A stretch of 64,000 nt of DNA from Actinopolyspora lacussalsi subsp. righensis (GCF_900116555.1 NZ_FPAT01000003.1:248001-312000), one strand, 5' to 3'. Shown: positions 45,317-54,229, counted from the stretch's first letter. The notes: generated by a model not told the origin, from the sequence alone. Numbers and translations: made by a program.

Positions 45317-45536
45317 CGAGGTCCGGGCCGACGCGGCGCTGACCGAGATCATGCCCACCCTCCGACTGGCCCGGTTCTCGCACTGGCGCGGCACGTTACC
45401 GCTGTCGGCCGTGACGAAGCGCCGCCCCGGAAGCAGCGACCTACCCGGTCGGCCCACGGCGGACAGCCCGCTCGCGCTCAACGGCGCGGACCCGGATCTG
45501 CTCGCCCGCGTCCTCGCGGGCCTCCGCGCCCTGTAA
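45309..45536 (+). CDS. Small protein of unknown function, third of three overlapping genes
   Basis: 75 residues beginning MPDEVRADAALTEIMPTLRL. A central basic segment (AVTKRRPGSSDLPGRP) and a helical C-terminus (DPDLLARVLAGLRAL) are seen. Its start lies within the end of the previous gene, the third in a tightly coupled set. No family recognised. Confidence 0.5.
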   Translation: MPDEVRADAALTEIMPTLRLARFSHWRGTLPLSAVTKRRPGSSDLPGRPTADSPLALNGADPDLLARVLAGLRAL

Positions 45537-45652
45537 GCCACGGCTCGGCACCGTCGAGACCCCGACCTCCGGTGCCGGGCCGTCCACCGCCCGGCCGGTC
45601 TCTCCCCTTCCCCGTCCGGCCGGGCGGTTCCCAATCACCGCAGGAGACACAC

Positions 45653-45908
45653 ATGGATCTTTCCGGCACCCTCGAACCCCCACCTGAAACGTGGTCGGTC
45701 CGGTCGCCGCACTGGCACGCCTACCTGTTGTCAGGTGTGACCGGCAGGCGGGAGCGCAGGCATCACACGCCCGCGAGAGGGCCTGATCGACCCGCACGAG
45801 GCCGCCGCATGGGTCGCTGGGGACCCCACGGGGCGCTCCGATCGCGTCCGCGCCCGCGAATCCGCCGACCAGCGCACGACACACCCGTTGATGAACGCGA
45901 TGCCCTGA
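45653..45908 (+). pseudogene. Broken small gene, probable frameshift
   Basis: A good SD (AGGAG) precedes ATG 45653, and the first ~29 codons (MDLSGTLEPPPETWSVRSPH, then WHAYLLSG) look real. After about 45735 the high-GC3 signal moves to the next frame, which reads EGLIDPHEAAAWVAGDPTGR and ends at TGA 45906-45908. A one-base slip around 45737-45750 would join the two. A minus-strand frame (45731-46162) overlaps the second half, so only one of the two can be real there. Confidence 0.4.
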
Positions 45909-46162
45909 TACGAGCGCCGCAGCAGCCAATTCCGCCACGCCTCGGCGGTCTCGGGGGTTTCCCCGGCGGTCGCGGGGTCGTGCTCTCCGTGCGGGTAGTG
46001 CCAGTATCCGCGCCACTCGTCCTTGAGTCTCTCACGGCGTACGAGTGCGTCGGTCACGTCCTCGTTGGACAAGTCGAGCTCGGACTCCGGGGGATCTTCG
46101 GGGAGCACATCCCACTTGCCGTACTCGGCGGGCGTCGGAAACGGGCGCATGGCGCGGATCAT
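45731..46162 (-). CDS. Hypothetical protein, C-terminus probably not original
   Basis: About 143 residues from ATG 46162 (46150 is an alternative). Residues ~5-90 look genuine and acidic: PFPTPAEYGKWDVLPEDPPE, LSNEDVTDALVRRERLKDEW, WRNWLLRRSYQGIAF. The last ~45 residues (from about WSADSRART) are Arg/Pro-rich and antisense to the broken plus-strand gene, so the original end may have been lost. No family recognised. It lies upstream of, and divergent from, the deaminase toxin cassette. Confidence 0.45.
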   Translation of the reverse strand: MIRAMRPFPTPAEYGKWDVLPEDPPESELDLSNEDVTDALVRRERLKDEWRGYWHYPHGEHDPATAGETPETAEAWRNWLLRRSYQGIAFINGCVVRWSADSRARTRSERPVGSPATHAAASCGSIRPSRGRVMPALPPAGHT

Positions 46163-46375
46163 ACGAACCGGACGGACACCGCGAACCGACGAGACAACCA
46201 CCAAACGCACTACACTGGTGAGCAATCCAGTAATGCTGATGCGCCGTCCCCGACCGAGGCCGGTGTTTTCTTGTGTTCCCGGCTTTCTATGCGACGAAGA
46301 ACGCACCACGCTCGAACCTGAACCGCTCCCGCTCGTACGCCTTCGCTGTCGTCCCCTGCTGATAGGAGATCAGTA

Positions 46376-46624
46376 ATGCTCGACGACATTCGCGACCGGC
46401 TGCGACAGATTACCGACACCGTGCCCGTCCCGGAACTGTCCGAGGCCGAAACCAAGCTCGACGAAGTGCGCTGCCAGCTGTGGCAGGTGGTCAGTGGCTC
46501 CGACCAGGAGCACGTGCGGCAGGCGCTGGGACGGCTCAACCTGGCCCATGAGAAGACCGGCGAAGCCCTGCAGGCCATGACGCTGGCTTCCGACCATACG
46601 CGCGACTACACCACTGCCCTGTAA
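46376..46624 (+). CDS. Small helical protein, first gene of the deaminase cassette
   Basis: 82 residues with an SD (AGGAG, 7 bases before ATG 46376). Predicted to be two long helices (IRDRLRQITDTVPVPELSEA, then LDEVRCQLWQVVSGSDQEHV). It has the size of a WXG100-like or targeting/chaperone protein but has no canonical WxG turn. It ends nine bases before the deaminase gene, so it is probably co-translated and may help export, fold or neutralise the toxin. Family not certain. Confidence 0.65.
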   Translation: MLDDIRDRLRQITDTVPVPELSEAETKLDEVRCQLWQVVSGSDQEHVRQALGRLNLAHEKTGEALQAMTLASDHTRDYTTAL

Positions 46625-46633
46625 GGAACCAAG

Positions 46634-47380
46634 GTGTCCGATTCCGACGTGCGACACCTGGCAAACGAGGTCAGCGGTGCTCTCGCACAACTACCCACCG
46701 AACAACTACAACAGGCACGGGTCTGGCTCGACGAGTACGCCCTGCCCACCCTCGATGAGATATCCGACGGCAGCCAGAATCCACAGCTGTACGAGGCCAT
46801 CGGCCTGTTCCACCAGGCCCGCGAGCTCATCGACGACGTGCTCGCACTGTCCGACAACACCCGCGGACGCCTGGTGAACTACCTCGCCACCCTCGGCATG
46901 AGCGGCGACCGGCCCTCGCCGAGCCTGCCCCATCCCTCGACCCTCCCGCGTGTTCCCACCGACGCGTCCCGGGACCGTTCGTGGATCGACCAGGTCCGCG
47001 AACGGCTGCCCGAGCACACCGGCGGACAAACCACCGGACTCATCTACGACCAGGACGGAAACGAACAGATACTGACCAGTGGCCGAGACCAGAAACTCTC
47101 CGACCGCATACGCCTCACTCTCGACACATCGAGCGTGTATCCCCCACATCGAGGAGACGCGTCCCCAGTGGTCGACACGCACGTCGAAGCAAAGTACGCC
47201 CAACGGATGAAAGAAGCAGGGCAGACCTACGGCGTCGTCGTACTGAACAATCGCATGTGTCCTGACCCGTGGGGCTGCCATGCTGCGGTACGAGCCATCC
47301 TGCCTCGTGGATCAACACTGGCCGTATGGGAACCAGGGGAAATACGTCCCATCGAGATACGTGGAGAGGCAACACCATGA
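46634..47380 (+). CDS. SCP1.201/DddA-like cytidine deaminase toxin
   Basis: 248 residues from GTG 46634. An N-terminal helical region (residues ~1-88) is followed by a Pro/Ser linker (94-108) and a C-terminal deaminase domain (~115-237). Deaminase features: GGQTTGLIYDQDGNEQILTS (~130), zinc/catalytic H183-V-E185 in DTHVEAKYAQ, zinc cysteines C209 and C215 in NNRMCPDPWGC, then AILPRGSTLAVW. This is the DYW/SCP1.201-like family that includes the double-strand DNA deaminase DddA. Its stop overlaps an Imm1 immunity gene. No signal peptide or known secretion domain is seen. DNA as target is inferred from the family. Confidence 0.88.
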   Translation: MSDSDVRHLANEVSGALAQLPTEQLQQARVWLDEYALPTLDEISDGSQNPQLYEAIGLFHQARELIDDVLALSDNTRGRLVNYLATLGMSGDRPSPSLPHPSTLPRVPTDASRDRSWIDQVRERLPEHTGGQTTGLIYDQDGNEQILTSGRDQKLSDRIRLTLDTSSVYPPHRGDASPVVDTHVEAKYAQRMKEAGQTYGVVVLNNRMCPDPWGCHAAVRAILPRGSTLAVWEPGEIRPIEIRGEATP

Positions 47381-47838
47381 CCACCATCGACACGGGGACC
47401 GTCGTAACCGGCATTCTCGGTCACGACCTCCACTACGCACGCACTGCCGAGGAAACCGCCGATCTCGTCGAGGCCGTCCTTCGCACCCGGTATTCCCAAA
47501 TCTACGTGTGGGATCGACCCTGCTTGAGCTTCCGCGACGAACACGGTCCAGCTTTCCCGCACGCGAGACTGCGCATCACCGCCGACCCCAACAACGGTTG
47601 GGGCGCACTCAGCCACATGGACGCACGCCCCGAAGCGGTCAACGGTGCGGCGGCAGACTCATACAACCCCCACACCACCGAGGAGACACCACCACTGCTG
47701 TTCGATCCCGAGGGCGACCTGTGGTTCCCCGCCTCGGCCTCACTACCCCTCGACCAAGCCCGCGAAGCCATCACCGAGTACTGCCGCACCGGCACACGAC
47801 CCGAATCCGTGCGGTGGCAACCCGGACAATGGTATTGA
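47377..47838 (+). CDS. Imm1-family immunity protein
   Basis: 153 residues from ATG 47377 (GGAGAGG upstream), overlapping the deaminase stop by ATGA. Matches Imm1: AEETADLVEAVLRTRYSQIYVW near residue 23, then RLRITADPNNGWGALSHMD (~65) and a C-terminal LWFPASASLPLDQAREAI. Imm1 proteins neutralise SCP1.201-type deaminases by binding the active site. The toxin/immunity pair is therefore well supported by both family and overlap. Confidence 0.9.
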   Translation: MTTIDTGTVVTGILGHDLHYARTAEETADLVEAVLRTRYSQIYVWDRPCLSFRDEHGPAFPHARLRITADPNNGWGALSHMDARPEAVNGAAADSYNPHTTEETPPLLFDPEGDLWFPASASLPLDQAREAITEYCRTGTRPESVRWQPGQWY

Positions 47839-47893
47839 GCCCGACCCTTGCTGTGGATCGCTACCCGAATTCGGACCGTCCGGAACGAACGCA

Positions 47894-47909
47894 GGCGGGA
47901 GGTCCCGCC
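47894..47909. terminator. Short hairpin between imm1 and the ABC ATPase gene
   Basis: GGCGGG-AGGT-CCCGCC, a six-base perfect stem with tetraloop, between convergent genes. Likely a terminator but weak. Confidence 0.45.
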
Positions 47910-47940
47910 GAGCGAGCGTCCCGACGACCCGAAACCACGA

Positions 47941-48729
47941 TCAGTCGCGCCGCGTCGCGAAGTAGCGGTCCCCGGTGCGCTGCAACCGCAGGTCCTGGCC
48001 GAAGGTCTCGGAGAGGTTCCGCTCGGTGAGCACGTCGTCGAGCAGTCCCTGCGCGACCACGCCGCCCTCGCGAAGCAGCAGCGCGTGGGTGAATCCGGGT
48101 GGGATCTCCTCCACGTGGTGCGTCACCAGCGTCATCGCGGGCGCGTCCGGATCGAGGGCCAACGCCGAGAGCCTGGCGACCAGTTCCTCGCGCCCACCGA
48201 GATCCAGCCCGGCAGCGGGTTCGTCCAGCAACAGCATCTCGGGATCGGTCATCAGTGCCCGCGCGATCAGGGCGCGTTTGCGCTCCCCCTCGGAGAGGGT
48301 GCCGAAGGGCCGATCGGCCAGCTCGGCGATGCCCATGCCGCGCAGCAGTTCCTCGGCGCGCTCGGTGTCGATGTGGTCGTAGTCCTCGTTCCACCTGCCG
48401 ACCACCGCGTAACCCGCGCTGACCACGACGTCGCGCACGAGCTCCTCGGCGGGCATCCTCGACGCCAACGCGGCCGAGCACAGCCCGATGCGAGGGCGCA
48501 GCTCGAAAACGTTGGTGCTGCCGAGCCGCTCACCGAGCACGTCGACAGCGCCCGTGGTGGGATACATCTCGGCACCGGCGAGCTTGAGGACGGTCGTCTT
48601 CCCCGCACCGTTGGGTCCGAGTACCACCCAGCGCTCGTCCAGCTCGACCGACCAGTCCACATCGGTCACGAGTGCGTTCGCCGCCCGCCGGACACTGACG
48701 CCATCCATCCGGATGACCAGGTCGTCCAC
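47941..48729 (-). CDS. ABC transporter ATP-binding protein (ModF/iron-type single ATPase)
   Basis: 262 residues from GTG 48729 with GGGAGGT just upstream. Walker A LGPNGAGKTTVLK (~residue 38), Q-loop region ELRPRIGLCSAALASRM (~76), signature TLSEGERKRALIARALMTDPEMLLLDEPAAGLD (LSEGE, ~145, and Walker B), and H-loop TLVTHHVEEIP (~200). No permease is adjacent. This standalone ATPase is common in actinobacteria and may act with a distant partner or in a non-transport role. Confidence 0.92.
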   Translation of the reverse strand: MDDLVIRMDGVSVRRAANALVTDVDWSVELDERWVVLGPNGAGKTTVLKLAGAEMYPTTGAVDVLGERLGSTNVFELRPRIGLCSAALASRMPAEELVRDVVVSAGYAVVGRWNEDYDHIDTERAEELLRGMGIAELADRPFGTLSEGERKRALIARALMTDPEMLLLDEPAAGLDLGGREELVARLSALALDPDAPAMTLVTHHVEEIPPGFTHALLLREGGVVAQGLLDDVLTERNLSETFGQDLRLQRTGDRYFATRRD

Positions 48730-48948
48730 GTCTACCTCCCAGCCGTGACCGGCCGTTGTGCGCGCGTTGGTCGACACGCGCTTCGCCTCCGCCGCGGACC
48801 GGCGGGGTTTCCGCGTCCGCGCTTGTCATTGTCCCGCTCGTCCGGTGGGGCTCCTCCACCGGGAGACAACCCCACCGGCCACGATATGCCAGTTTTTCCC
48901 GCGAAATCGACGCCCGATTCCGACGGGGACGAGTAACATCCCTCGCCC

Positions 48949-50112
48949 GTGCACCCCTGGTTGAGACTACTCGGCAAACCCTGGTTCGTGGCGGCGACGG
49001 TGGCCCTGGTCGTACTGACGACCGTGGAAACAGCCCTGGGCAACGGCGCTCTCGGTGTGCTCGCGGCCGTGACCGGGGCACTGCTCGGCACGATCGTGCT
49101 CCCCATGTGCACTCGGACGGGACTACTGCTGGGCTCGTTCCTCCTGGGACTGCGGGTTCGACACATCGTGTTCGGCGCGGGCCGTCGACTCGGCACCGTA
49201 CGGGCCGGGCAAGTGGAAGTGACCTTTCGCACACTGCCCGTGGTGCTCAGCGCGGACATCGGGCCACGGCGGGAACCGGTCATCGCACGCTGCTGGACGG
49301 CCGGACTCGTCTCGGCGCTGTTCGGGGTGGCCGTGGCCACCGCGGGGTGGTTCGGGCTCGGGACACCGTTCTGGGACGGCTTCGCGCCTGCCGCGACCGC
49401 GGTGCTGCTGTACCAGCTGATCCCCGGCAGGACGCCGCTGCGCACCTCGACGGGATGGCTGCTGTTCGGACTGCCCCGGCAGGACGCGGGGCGCGCGCGG
49501 GAGTTCCGCGCGGGCGCTTACGCCGCCGAGGCACACAGGCTGCTGCAACGCGGTGAGCTCGATCGGGCGCAGGCCGTGGTGGACGAACTCGGCGGGATCG
49601 CGCCGGACTCGCACACCGCGCTGTCCTGCCGGGTGACCATGCACGAGGCGCGCGGTGAGTTCGACACGGCCACCATGCTGCTGTTGGGACAGCTGTCCGA
49701 GCAGCAACCGCCGCGACGGGAGATGTGCTACATGCTCGCGGGACTGGCCGGACTGGGGCTGGCCGCGGCGGAGGCGGGACAGCTTCCCGCCGCCGACATC
49801 GTGCCCACGGCCGAGCGGGCGCTGCACGACTCCGTCCGGCTGGGTTTCCCCGCCTTCGAGCTCAGCGGAACGTTCGGGCTGCTCGCGCTGTCACAGGGCG
49901 AACCGGCGGAGGCGGTCCGGCTGTGCGGGACCGGGGCGGAGTACTCGACCTCGACCACCAGCCGGGCGGACAACCTGGCGACGCTGGCGAGGGCGTACAT
50001 GGCCGAGGGCGAGAACGGGCGGGCCCGCGAGACGCTGGCCGAGGCGGAACGCCTCGCGGACTGGTGGCCCCGGGTCCGCTCGGTGCGGGAACGACTGGAC
50101 GTGGTGGGTTGA
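48949..50112 (+). CDS. Membrane protein with C-terminal TPR-like helices
   Basis: 387 residues from GTG 48949. Membrane helices at about residues 10-28, 32-50, 56-72, 120-140 and 150-165 alternate with a short GAGRRLGTVRAGQVEV loop, giving a layout like M50 site-2 proteases, but no HExxH motif is present. The C-terminal ~200 residues form repeated helical pairs (AAEAHRLLQRGELDRAQAVVDEL; ALSCRVTMHEARGEFDTATM) typical of TPR. Function unknown. It is divergent from the ABC ATPase gene. Confidence 0.7.
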   Translation: MHPWLRLLGKPWFVAATVALVVLTTVETALGNGALGVLAAVTGALLGTIVLPMCTRTGLLLGSFLLGLRVRHIVFGAGRRLGTVRAGQVEVTFRTLPVVLSADIGPRREPVIARCWTAGLVSALFGVAVATAGWFGLGTPFWDGFAPAATAVLLYQLIPGRTPLRTSTGWLLFGLPRQDAGRAREFRAGAYAAEAHRLLQRGELDRAQAVVDELGGIAPDSHTALSCRVTMHEARGEFDTATMLLLGQLSEQQPPRREMCYMLAGLAGLGLAAAEAGQLPAADIVPTAERALHDSVRLGFPAFELSGTFGLLALSQGEPAEAVRLCGTGAEYSTSTTSRADNLATLARAYMAEGENGRARETLAEAERLADWWPRVRSVRERLDVVG

Positions 50113-50116
50113 CCGG

Positions 50117-50145
50117 TGTTCCCGCGGTCGACCAGCGCGGGAACA
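50117..50145. terminator. Hairpin terminator between convergent TPR membrane gene and glgP
   Basis: A ten-base perfect stem (50117-50126 with 50136-50145), loop of nine, between stops at 50112 and 50178. Confidence 0.8.
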
Positions 50146-50177
50146 CACAGGAACACCGGAGGCCGACCGAGGGTGAT

Positions 50178-52739
50178 TCACGACCTCTCGTCGGCGGGCA
50201 CCACCTTGCCGAGCTCGGCGGGGCTGGAGAGCAACCGATGCTTGGGCAACACCCGGACGGTGTAACCGGCGGGTCCGGTGTGGGGCAGCGTCACGGTGGC
50301 CTGGTAGCCGCCGTCGGCGACACAGCGCATCGAGGTGGTGACGAAGTCGCGCAGCTCGTCGGAGTCGTCCACTCTGCCCACCACGACCTGCACGGTCACG
50401 TCGGAGTCGTGCAGGCCCGCGAGCTCCACCAGCGCGCGCACGGTGATCTTGCCGCCGAGCAGCGGGGTGGAACCGTCCTCAACGGACATGTAGGTGTCGG
50501 TGACCCGCACCGCGCTCCACGCCTCGTCCAACCGTTCCCGGTAGCTCGCGATCTCCTTCGCTCCCCGGTAGTCGTTCGCGGTGGCGGCCTGCACCGAACG
50601 AACCGCGGGCGAGTAGTGGTTGTCGACGTACTCGCGCACCATGCGGGAGGAGTGCACCTTGGGCCCCAGCGTGGCCAGCGTGTGCCGCACCATCGACATC
50701 CAGCGACCGGGCAGGCCGTCGCTGTTTCGCTCGTAGAACATCGGGGCGACGTGTTCGGTGATCAGCTCGTAGAGCGCGTTGGCCTCCAGATCGTCCCTGC
50801 GTTCCGGGTCGCTGACCCCGTCGGCGTTGGGGATGGCCCAGCCGTTGTGGCCGTCGTACATCTCGTCCCACCAGCCGTCGCGCACCGAGAGGTTCAACCC
50901 GCCGTTGAGCGCCGACTTCATGCCGGAGGTTCCGCATGCCTCCAGCGGACGCACCGGGTTGTTCAGCCACACGTCGCAGCCGGCGTAGAGGTACCTGGCC
51001 AGTGACATGTCGTAGTCGGGCAGGAAGACGATGCGGTGGCGCACCTCGGGATCGTCGGCGAACCGGACGATGCGCTGGATCATGGCCTTGCCGCCCTCGT
51101 CGGCGGGGTGCGACTTGCCCGCGACCACCACCTGCACGGGACGGTCCGGATCCAGCAGCAGGGCGCGCAGCCGTTCGGGGTCCCGCAACATCAGGGTGAG
51201 CCGTTTGTAGGTGGGCACTCTTCTGGCGAACCCGATGGTCAGCACATCGGGATCGAAGACCGAGTCGCACCAGCCCAGCTCCAGCTCGGAGGCACCGCGC
51301 TGCAACCAGGCATGCCGCAGCCTGCGTCGCACCTCCTCGACGAGCCTGCCACGCAACGAGCTGCGTAGCTCCCACAGCAGCGAGTCGCTGACCGGCTCGA
51401 TGCCACGCAGCCCCGCCCCCTGGTCCATCTCCGACTCACCGATCAGCTTGCCGAGTTCCCGCGCCGACCAGGTGGGACCGTGCACCCCGTTGGTGACCGA
51501 GGAGATCGGGATCTCCTCGGTGTCGAAACCGGGCCACAGGCCGCTGAACATCCGCCTGCTGACACCGCCGTGCAGTTCGGAGACGCCGTTGGCGCGCTGC
51601 GCCAACCGCAACCCCATGTTGGCCATGTTGAAAGTACCCGGTTTGTCCTCGGCACCGAGTTCGACGACCTTGTCGGTCGGAACTCCGGGAAGCAACGACT
51701 GCGCGGAGCCGTCACCGAAGTAGTGCCGGACCAGGTGAATCGGGAAGCGGTCGATCCCTGCGGGGACCGGGGTGTGGGTGGTGAACACGGTGCCGGCGCG
51801 GACCGCGGCCACCGCCTCGTCGAAGCCGAGACCGGGATCGGCGAGCAGTTCCCTGATGCGCTCCAGCCCGAGGAAACCGGCGTGGCCCTCGTTGGTGTGG
51901 AACACCTCGGGGGCGGGTGTGCCGGTCAGCTCGCAGTAGGCGCGCACCGCGCGCACCCCACCGATGCCCGCGAGGATCTCCTGCCTGATCCGGTGACTGG
52001 CGTCCCCGCCGTAGAGCCGGTCGGTGACGCCCCGCAGGTCGTCCTCGTTGTCGTCGACGTCACTGTCCAGCAGCAACAACGGGACGCGCCCCACCTGGGC
52101 CTTCCAGATCCGGGCCCGCAGCAGCCTGCCCTCGGGCACCGCGACGTGCACCATCACGGGCTCCCCGGAGGGGCGGGTCAACAGCTCCAGCGGCAGCCCG
52201 CGCGGATCCAGCACCGGGTACTGCTCCACCTGCCACCCTTCGGGGGAAAGCGACTGCCGGAAGTAACCGGAGCGGTAGAGCAGCCCCACTCCCACCAGCG
52301 GAAGTCCGAGGTCGGAGGCGGACTTGAGATGGTCCCCGGCCAGCACACCGAGCCCACCGGAGTAGTTGGGAAGCGCCTCGGTCAGACCGAACTCCATCGA
52401 GAAGTACGCGATCGACGAGGGCAACGGCGTTCCCTCGTCGCGGCGTTGCTGGTACCACCGCGGCACCGTGAGATAACGACGCAGATCGTCGTCGACCGCG
52501 CGGCAGCGGGCGAGGAAGTCCTCGTCCGCTGCCAACCTGTCCAACCGCTCCGCGGGGACCTCGGCCAGCAGCCGGAGCGGATCACCACCGACCTCCGTCC
52601 ACACGTCCGGTTCGACGGAGGCGAAAAGATCCTGAGTGGGCGGATGCCAACTCCAGCGCAGGTTGATGGCAAGTCGGCCCAGGGCCTGTAGGGAATCCGG
52701 CAGGTGCGCGCTGACGGTGAAGCGACGAACGGCTCTCAC
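50178..52739 (-). CDS. glgP: Alpha-glucan (glycogen/maltodextrin) phosphorylase
   Basis: 853 residues from GTG 52739, the size of mycobacterial GlgP. It releases glucose-1-phosphate from glycogen. N-terminus MRAVRRFTVSAHLPD, then LRWSWHPPTQDLF. Active-site segments: SMEFGLTEALPNYSGGLGVL (~residue 110), NEGHAGFLGLERIREL (~295), RVPTYKRLTLML (~515), and the PLP lysine in ACGTSGMKSALNGGLNLSV (~610), followed by DGWWDE. It lacks the N-terminal regulatory site of animal enzymes and is probably constitutive. No SD is evident. The open frame runs on to 53009 but that extension is antisense to the next gene. Confidence 0.95.
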   Translation of the reverse strand: MRAVRRFTVSAHLPDSLQALGRLAINLRWSWHPPTQDLFASVEPDVWTEVGGDPLRLLAEVPAERLDRLAADEDFLARCRAVDDDLRRYLTVPRWYQQRRDEGTPLPSSIAYFSMEFGLTEALPNYSGGLGVLAGDHLKSASDLGLPLVGVGLLYRSGYFRQSLSPEGWQVEQYPVLDPRGLPLELLTRPSGEPVMVHVAVPEGRLLRARIWKAQVGRVPLLLLDSDVDDNEDDLRGVTDRLYGGDASHRIRQEILAGIGGVRAVRAYCELTGTPAPEVFHTNEGHAGFLGLERIRELLADPGLGFDEAVAAVRAGTVFTTHTPVPAGIDRFPIHLVRHYFGDGSAQSLLPGVPTDKVVELGAEDKPGTFNMANMGLRLAQRANGVSELHGGVSRRMFSGLWPGFDTEEIPISSVTNGVHGPTWSARELGKLIGESEMDQGAGLRGIEPVSDSLLWELRSSLRGRLVEEVRRRLRHAWLQRGASELELGWCDSVFDPDVLTIGFARRVPTYKRLTLMLRDPERLRALLLDPDRPVQVVVAGKSHPADEGGKAMIQRIVRFADDPEVRHRIVFLPDYDMSLARYLYAGCDVWLNNPVRPLEACGTSGMKSALNGGLNLSVRDGWWDEMYDGHNGWAIPNADGVSDPERRDDLEANALYELITEHVAPMFYERNSDGLPGRWMSMVRHTLATLGPKVHSSRMVREYVDNHYSPAVRSVQAATANDYRGAKEIASYRERLDEAWSAVRVTDTYMSVEDGSTPLLGGKITVRALVELAGLHDSDVTVQVVVGRVDDSDELRDFVTTSMRCVADGGYQATVTLPHTGPAGYTVRVLPKHRLLSSPAELGKVVPADERS

Positions 52740-52810
52740 GGACGCGCAGGGTATCTCGCCGGGACACGAGGCCCGAACCACCCACGCGCGAAACCCGGCA
52801 TGCGAACCTG

Positions 52811-54229
52811 GTGTACGTGCCCACGAGACCCCGCCGCGACCGCGTTCCCCGAGCGAATCGTGCCGAACCGGACTCGCGGACCTCGACGACGGGGCGGAGC
52901 CGCCCCCCTCCGGGGAGATCCGTTCGGAAGGCGCGGTGCCGGGTCGTGTCGCTGCTGCCGGTGGTGCTGCTCGCGGTGCTGAGCGGTTGCACCGCGATCC
53001 GAAGCGCACCCACCTCCGATCCGGGTGTCCTCCGTCACGCCGTGGCTCCCTCGTTCGTGTTCGGGACCGATTCCTCCGCCGTGGACGAACTGGCGGCGAC
53101 GGTGGTCACCGACGCGCAGGACTACTGGGAGGGCGAGTTCCGCCGAGTGTTCGGACGGGACTGGCACGATCTGGACGGCGGCTTCTTCTCGGTGGACACC
53201 ACCGACGAGAACGCCACACCACCGCCGTGTTCGGCCGACGTGGCGGAGCTGACCGGCAATGCCTACTACTGCGCCTCCGTGGACGCGATCGCGTGGGATC
53301 GCGCGGCGATGCTGCCGGTGCTGCGGGACCACTACGGCCAGTCGGCCGTGGTGCTGGTGCTGGCGCACGAGATCGGGCACGCGGTGGCGCATCGGCTCGA
53401 CGGCGAACCCGCGTCCGGCGAGCGGAGCCCGCTGCGGATCGAGACCACCGCGGACTGCTACGCGGGCAGCTATGTGCGGTGGGTCGTCGACGGTGACTCG
53501 CGACGGCTGCGAATGGACTCGGCCGAACTGGACGCCGCGCTGCGAGCACTGATCAACTTCGCGGATCCGGCGGCCCGACGCGTCGCCGACGCGCACGGCA
53601 CCGCCTACGAGCGCACGGGCGCGTTCCAGGACGGTTACACGAACGGTCCGCGAACGTGCACCAGCGGGCGCGAGTTCAGCGGTGAGTGGTCGACCGGAGG
53701 CGGCTCGCGGGGCAACCGCGACGTGACGACGCTGCTACGCGACCGAGTTCCCCCGGCCCGACAGTTCTTCGACGAGCTGGTGGAACGGCGGGGCGGTCGG
53801 TGGGATCCACCGAAACTGCTGGAACCGGGGGCGGCCGGCTGCGCGGGGGCCGCCATCCTCACCGAATGCGGCGGGAACGTGCTCGCGGTCAACCGCGAAC
53901 GACTACGACGTTCGATCTACGAGCTCGGTGACCAGGCCGCCGAAACGTCCCTGATCGGCGCGTTCGCCACCGCCGCCGCACGGGGGACGGCTTCCGGGAC
54001 GCCGGAACGGCGGGGAATCCGTGCCGCGTGTCTCACGGGTGCCTACACGGGTCACCTGGTACGCGACACCGATCGTGCCTCCGGCTCGGACCTGAACGAG
54101 GCGATCCGCGCCGTGCTCGCCGGTGACGCGGCACGCCGGGAGGTGTTCGGCACGAGCACGGCCAGTGGCTTCGAGGAGTTGCGGGCGTTCCGGGCCGGGG
54201 TGAGCGGTACCGCGAAGTCCTGTTCGTAG
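52811..54229 (+). CDS. Putative neutral zinc metallopeptidase lipoprotein (copy A)
   Basis: 472 residues if it starts at GTG 52811; GTG 52946 would start just before the hydrophobic stretch and is an alternative. A signal peptide with lipobox LAVLSGC (Cys ~ residue 60) predicts surface lipoprotein export. Zinc site LAHEIGHAVAHR (HExxH, ~residue 185) and a downstream ETTADCYAGSYV (third ligand region) match the YpfJ-like neutral zinc metallopeptidase family. A C-terminal half with CAGAAILTECGGN repeats part of the fold. It is divergent from glgP and followed by a paralog. Confidence 0.8.
   Translation: MYVPTRPRRDRVPRANRAEPDSRTSTTGRSRPPPGRSVRKARCRVVSLLPVVLLAVLSGCTAIRSAPTSDPGVLRHAVAPSFVFGTDSSAVDELAATVVTDAQDYWEGEFRRVFGRDWHDLDGGFFSVDTTDENATPPPCSADVAELTGNAYYCASVDAIAWDRAAMLPVLRDHYGQSAVVLVLAHEIGHAVAHRLDGEPASGERSPLRIETTADCYAGSYVRWVVDGDSRRLRMDSAELDAALRALINFADPAARRVADAHGTAYERTGAFQDGYTNGPRTCTSGREFSGEWSTGGGSRGNRDVTTLLRDRVPPARQFFDELVERRGGRWDPPKLLEPGAAGCAGAAILTECGGNVLAVNRERLRRSIYELGDQAAETSLIGAFATAAARGTASGTPERRGIRAACLTGAYTGHLVRDTDRASGSDLNEAIRAVLAGDAARREVFGTSTASGFEELRAFRAGVSGTAKSCS

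Noticed and set aside
47941-48729. ABC ATPase as part of the deaminase export system
   Set aside because: It is convergent, with its own context and no permease or secretion partner; position alone is not evidence.
52636-53496. 286-residue plus-strand frame overlapping glgP start and metallopeptidase A
   Set aside because: Arg/Gly-rich shadow in the wrong frame of the metallopeptidase gene.
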